DNA from: SLNP01 sp964446435 | GTDB taxonomy: Bacteria; Bacteroidota; Bacteroidia; Bacteroidales; VadinHA17 | Length of the DNA stretch: 18,432 bases | Direction of reading: 5' to 3' | NCBI GenBank assembly: GCA_964446435.1 | Contig: CAYUOS010000059.1 | Span: 1 to 18,432, forward strand | In this document: in pieces, positions 16,005-18,432 of the stretch | Layout: every line of letters begins with the position of its first letter | Numbering within the stretch: the stretch's first letter is position 1 | Made by a program: the position numbers and the translations under genes | Notes under the pieces: generated by a model | The model's database searches: none | The model's input: the letters and a program-made list of their open reading frames with translations, nothing else | Told to the model about the DNA's origin: nothing

Positions 16005-17348
16005 CTATTGCCTGAAACGAATCTGTTGCCCCCTGTAATCCTGGTTTATAACACCTTTATCGTATACAATCACGCCGTTCACAATTGTTGTTTCCACCTT
16101 CGACCTGAATGATTGCCCGGTGAATGGAGACCACCCGCACCGGTAAAGGATGTTGTCATACCATACTTTCCATTCACTCTCTGGGTTGACAATACATATG
16201 TCTGCCTTATAACCCTCGCGGATAAACCCTCTCTCTTCAACGCCGAATAGTATAGCAGGATTATGGCACATTTTCTCTACTATCTTTTCCATACTGATGA
16301 TACCCTGATAATGCAGTTCCATCATTGCAACAAGCGAGTGCTGCACAAGGGGGCCTCCCGAGGGAGCCTCGTTGTATGACCTGCTCTTCTCTTCTATGGT
16401 ATGTGGTGCATGGTCGGTTGCTATGATGTCAATCAGATCATTATTGACAGCCTCCCTGAGAGCCTTTCTGTCATATGCAGTCTTTATGGAGGGGTTCCAT
16501 TTTATAAAATTCCCCCTGGTATCGTAGGCAGTCTCATCAAACCATAAATGGTGAACACAGACTTCGGCTGTTATATGCTTATCCTTAAATGGCAGGTCAT
16601 TGCTGAACAGCTTCATTTCGTCTGCGGTTGAGAGATGCAGTATATGAAGCCTTGTGCCGTATTCCTGCGCCAAAGCAACGGCTTTTGCCGAGGAAGTAAA
16701 ACACGCCTGACGGCTCCTTATCTCGGGATGGAGGTAAACAGGTATCTTTTCTCCATACCTGATTCTTGCTGATTCAAAGTTCCTTTTAACTGTCTCTTCA
16801 TCTTCACAGTGGCATGCAACAGGAGCTTTCACGTTCCTGAATATCTCCCTGAGAGTGGTCTCGTTGTCGACAAGCATGTTACCCGTCGATGAGCCCATAA
16901 ACACCTTCACTCCGCAATACAGCGAACGGTCGGTATCAAGAAGGTCGTTCAGGTTATCGTTGGTAGCACCAAGGTAAAAGGCATAGTTGATGAGTGAGTT
17001 TTCTTCCGCAATCTTCAGCTTAGCCCTTAGCTCAGCCTCATTGGTGGTAGGAGGCTTCGTATTTGGCATCTCCATGAAGGTGGTTACTCCTCCTGCAGCA
17101 GCAGCGCGTGATTCTGTGAGAATTGACCCCTTATGGGTAAGCCCCGGTTCCCTGAAATGTACCTGGTCGTCAATTATGCCGGGGAGTACAAACATTCCAT
17201 GAGCATCAATAACCCTTGCATTGCCAGGAATAATCTCCTTGTCAATTATGCCGGCGGCGGCAATTCTTTCATCGACTATCAGAATGTCTCCGGTGTATGT
17301 CCGGCCCTCATTAACGATAACCCCTCCCTTTATATGAATAGTGCTCAT
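16005..17348 (-). CDS. pyrC: Dihydroorotase
   Basis: Cyclises N-carbamoyl-aspartate to dihydroorotate in pyrimidine synthesis. I chose the ATG at 17348 (protein of 447 residues, starting MSTIHIKGGVIVNEG): the ATG lies 2 bp after the stop of the upstream gene, and family members begin with this strand. A longer frame to 17417 would overlap that gene. Amidohydrolase residues: D60/D61, Q62 and H64 in IIDDQVHFREPG, the metal-bridging carboxylated Lys K148 in GVKVFMGSS, H180 in ACHCEDE, H238 in LHILHLST and catalytic D312 in ATDHAPHT. The usual HxH of the REPG motif reads QxH (Q62), see findings. Substrate-binding residues of the REPG segment are intact. The GldN-like lipoprotein follows after 6 bp. 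Confidence 0.9.
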   Translation of the reverse strand: MSTIHIKGGVIVNEGRTYTGDILIVDERIAAAGIIDKEIIPGNARVIDAHGMFVLPGIIDDQVHFREPGLTHKGSILTESRAAAAGGVTTFMEMPNTKPPTTNEAELRAKLKIAEENSLINYAFYLGATNDNLNDLLDTDRSLYCGVKVFMGSSTGNMLVDNETTLREIFRNVKAPVACHCEDEETVKRNFESARIRYGEKIPVYLHPEIRSRQACFTSSAKAVALAQEYGTRLHILHLSTADEMKLFSNDLPFKDKHITAEVCVHHLWFDETAYDTRGNFIKWNPSIKTAYDRKALREAVNNDLIDIIATDHAPHTIEEKSRSYNEAPSGGPLVQHSLVAMMELHYQGIISMEKIVEKMCHNPAILFGVEERGFIREGYKADICIVNPESEWKVWYDNILYRCGWSPFTGQSFRSKVETTIVNGVIVYDKGVINQDYRGQQIRFRQ

Positions 17349-17350
17349 GA

Positions 17351-18088
17351 TCAGTCTGTTTTTTGCCTCACCGACCTGGTGAACAGGCTTCTGATTTTCA
17401 TCCTCAGTACTCCCCACAGGGCCTCGTTGAAGATGCCTCCGGTCATCTTTGATGTTCCCATCTTCCTCTCTGTGAAGATTATGGGGATCTCAACGATATT
17501 ATACCCCATTCTCCATGCATTGAATTTCATTTCAATCTGAAAAGCGTATCCTACTGACCTGATCAGCTCGGGCCTGATTTTTTCGAGTACCTCTCTGCGA
17601 TAGCATTTGAAACCCGCGGTAGTGTCTCTGACCTTCATTCCTGTTATCATTCTGACATAGATTGAGGCGAAATATGACATCAATACCCTGCTCAGGGGCC
17701 AATTGACGACATTCACCCCGCTGATGTAGCGTGATCCGATTGCTACGTCTGCCTTGTCTTCGTGGCAAGCCTTATACAGTCTTTCCAGGTCATTCGGATC
17801 GTGGGAGAAATCTGCATCCATCTCGTAGATGTAATTATAGTCTCTCCCGAGTGCCCATTTGAACCCTGTGATATAGGCGGTACCCAATCCCAGTTTACCC
17901 TCTCTCTCAATCAGGTGAATGCCCTGATATTCAGACTGTAACTTTTTTACAATCGAGGCAGTGCCGTCAGGAGAACCGTCATCTATTACCAGTATATCAA
18001 ATCTGTGCTCAAGATTCTTGATTGCCCTTATCAGCAGTTCAATGTTCTCACTCTCATTGTAGGTTGGTATGATTACCAGGTTTGCCAT
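17351..18088 (-). CDS. Polyprenol-phosphate mannosyltransferase-like family 2 glycosyltransferase (DPM1-like)
   Basis: A 245-residue GT2 protein of the short DPM1 type, without the C-terminal membrane region of larger DPM homologues. It should transfer a sugar (mannose in characterised relatives) from a nucleotide donor onto polyprenyl phosphate at the cytoplasmic face of the inner membrane. Visible motifs: VIIPTYNESENI (5-16), the donor-binding LVIDDGSPDGT (33-43), metal-binding EMDADFSHDP (89-98), GSRYISG (118-124), the acceptor-side DTTAGFKCYRREVL (155-168), and ERKMGTSKM (207-215). Lipid-linked sugar would serve glycan assembly, e.g. protein O-glycosylation, but the sugar is inferred. It is followed by pyrC after 2 bp; the two form one unit with the GldN-like lipoprotein. 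Confidence 0.88.
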   Translation of the reverse strand: MANLVIIPTYNESENIELLIRAIKNLEHRFDILVIDDGSPDGTASIVKKLQSEYQGIHLIEREGKLGLGTAYITGFKWALGRDYNYIYEMDADFSHDPNDLERLYKACHEDKADVAIGSRYISGVNVVNWPLSRVLMSYFASIYVRMITGMKVRDTTAGFKCYRREVLEKIRPELIRSVGYAFQIEMKFNAWRMGYNIVEIPIIFTERKMGTSKMTGGIFNEALWGVLRMKIRSLFTRSVRQKTD

Positions 18089-18106
18089 CCCTTTCCGTCT
18101 ATGCCG

Positions 18107-18114
18107 CTAAAGTA
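18107..18114 (-). promoter_or_regulatory. Candidate -7 box for the glycosyltransferase-pyrC unit
   Basis: On the minus strand, TACTTTAG is one base from TAnnTTTG and ends 18 bp before the glycosyltransferase ATG. An ATG, one base off TTG, lies 19 bp upstream. The start would fall about 12 bases before the coding region. Plausible because the unit has no other upstream gene, but weak by sequence. Confidence 0.35.
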
Positions 18115-18180
18115 ACTAATTCACTCCACATGTCATTCCATAATTACTTATTATCTCCGAAAAAAAAAGTGGCAAAATAG

Positions 18181-18210
18181 TTGTGAATATGAAACAAGTC
18201 GTTACTTTTG
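18181..18210 (+). promoter_or_regulatory. First tandem promoter pointing right (P1)
   Basis: TTG (18181-18183), 19 bp, TACTTTTG (18203-18210): a complete match to the Bacteroidota sigma-ABfr promoter, TTG-(19-21)-TAnnTTTG. Transcription would start near 18215, at the foot of the hairpin GCTTTC/GAAAGC, and run into the first GTTCTTTG (18234-18241). Confidence 0.7.
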
Positions 18211-18321
18211 CACCCGCTTTCAGAGGAAAGCAGGTTCTTTGGCAGGTTTTTCGGATCCACTTTACTGACAGTCAGGGGCTTTTGTTGAACCTGATCTGAT
18301 TGTAAAAATCGAGCAGAATAA

Positions 18322-18353
18322 TTTGCAGGGAATTTTACGAAGCATTATCTTTG
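18322..18353 (+). promoter_or_regulatory. Second tandem promoter pointing right (P2)
   Basis: TTTG (18322-18325), 20 bp, TATCTTTG (18346-18353): again a complete match to the phylum consensus, 143 bp downstream of P1. Transcription would start near 18358. The second GTTCTTTG (18399-18406) follows about 45 bases later. Confidence 0.7.
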
Positions 18354-18398
18354 TCGTCCCTTTCCTTGAATTTTTTTGGGTTTGGGTAAATAGGAAGA

Positions 18399-18406
18399 GT
18401 TCTTTG
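18399..18406 (+). promoter_or_regulatory. boxA-like GTTCTTTG in an RNA leader
   Basis: GTTCTTTG followed by AATATATTGAGATAAA resembles the antitermination boxA-like sequence that I recall before 16S rRNA genes of Bacteroidota (the E. coli equivalent is TGCTCTTTA). A second copy sits at 18234-18241 in the P1 leader. The spacing and the two strong promoters support it. The match to boxA is from memory and the 16S gene lies outside the window. Confidence 0.45.
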
Positions 18407-18432
18407 AATATATTGAGATAAAGACAGGCGGG

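Larger units (their letters stand above)
18089..18432. other. Gene-free region with divergent promoters, probable leader of an rRNA operon
   Basis: This 344-base stretch contains no credible ORF and no tRNA fold that I can see. On the minus strand a weak promoter for the glycosyltransferase unit lies next to its start. On the plus strand it holds two full promoters (18181-18210, 18322-18353) and two copies of GTTCTTTG (18234-18241 and 18399-18406). Also present are a hairpin, GCTTTC (18216-18221) with GAAAGC (18226-18231), and an odd palindrome CTGAC-A-GTCAG at 18265-18275. The set fits a strong stable-RNA leader whose product lies right of the window. Confidence 0.55.

Noticed and set aside
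17349..17417. Longer N-terminus for dihydroorotase
   Set aside because: It would overlap the glycosyltransferase gene by 67 bp, and the added residues do not resemble the family; the ATG at 17348 fits the homologous start.
1..18432. Mobile elements, CRISPR array, toxin-antitoxin or phage-defence genes
   Set aside because: I found no transposase, integrase, direct-repeat array or defence-type domain; all sizeable genes are housekeeping or envelope functions.

Overview
The window reads as a chromosomal segment of a Bacteroidota bacterium, probably class Bacteroidia and most likely an environmental or uncultured lineage near Bacteroidales/Marinilabiliales. The pointers are a secreted protein with a type IX secretion (T9SS) C-terminal sorting domain, promoters of the Bacteroidota type (TTG, 19-20 bp, TAnnTTTG) with few Shine-Dalgarno sequences, a Bacteroidota-restricted DUF3109 protein, a GldN/PorN-like lipoprotein, and a coaX - outer-membrane protein - TPR - LptC - CNNM gene block. 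Apart from the likely rRNA leader at the right edge, the content is housekeeping and cell-envelope genes. I see no insertion sequence, prophage, CRISPR array or tRNA.

Left part, plus strand (1-5592): the 3' end of a large secreted T9SS protein (PKD, jelly-roll, Omp28-like thioredoxin fold without cysteines, sorting domain); gpmI (glycolytic phosphoglycerate mutase) with a nested inverted repeat ahead of it; a DUF3109 gene overlapping gpmI by 4 bp; then, behind its own good promoter, an M20-family dipeptidase.

Right part, minus strand (5605-18088), read from right to left: a dolichol-phosphate-mannose-synthase-like glycosyltransferase, dihydroorotase (pyrC) and a small GldN-like lipoprotein form one tight unit. 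Then, behind its own promoter, comes a long co-oriented run: class I fructose-1,6-bisphosphatase (fbp), mfd, coaX, a FadL-like outer-membrane protein, a TPR protein, lptC, a 60-residue membrane protein and a CNNM/HlyC-type membrane protein. Most junctions are overlaps or gaps of a few bases, so the block is probably one or two transcripts, with a possible internal promoter for coaX. The run converges on the M20 gene with only 12 bp between stop codons.

Right edge (18089-18432): no gene. It holds two well-formed tandem promoters pointing right, each followed by the octamer GTTCTTTG. This is what I expect of the leader of a ribosomal RNA operon whose 16S gene would start just outside the window; the rRNA itself is not visible, so this stays an inference.

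I found no convincing new multi-gene system. The points most worth a second look are the cysteine-free thioredoxin-like domain in the T9SS protein, the orphan GldN-like lipoprotein beside pyrC, the His-to-Gln change in the dihydroorotase metal motif, the nested inverted repeat before gpmI, and the tandem promoters at the right edge.
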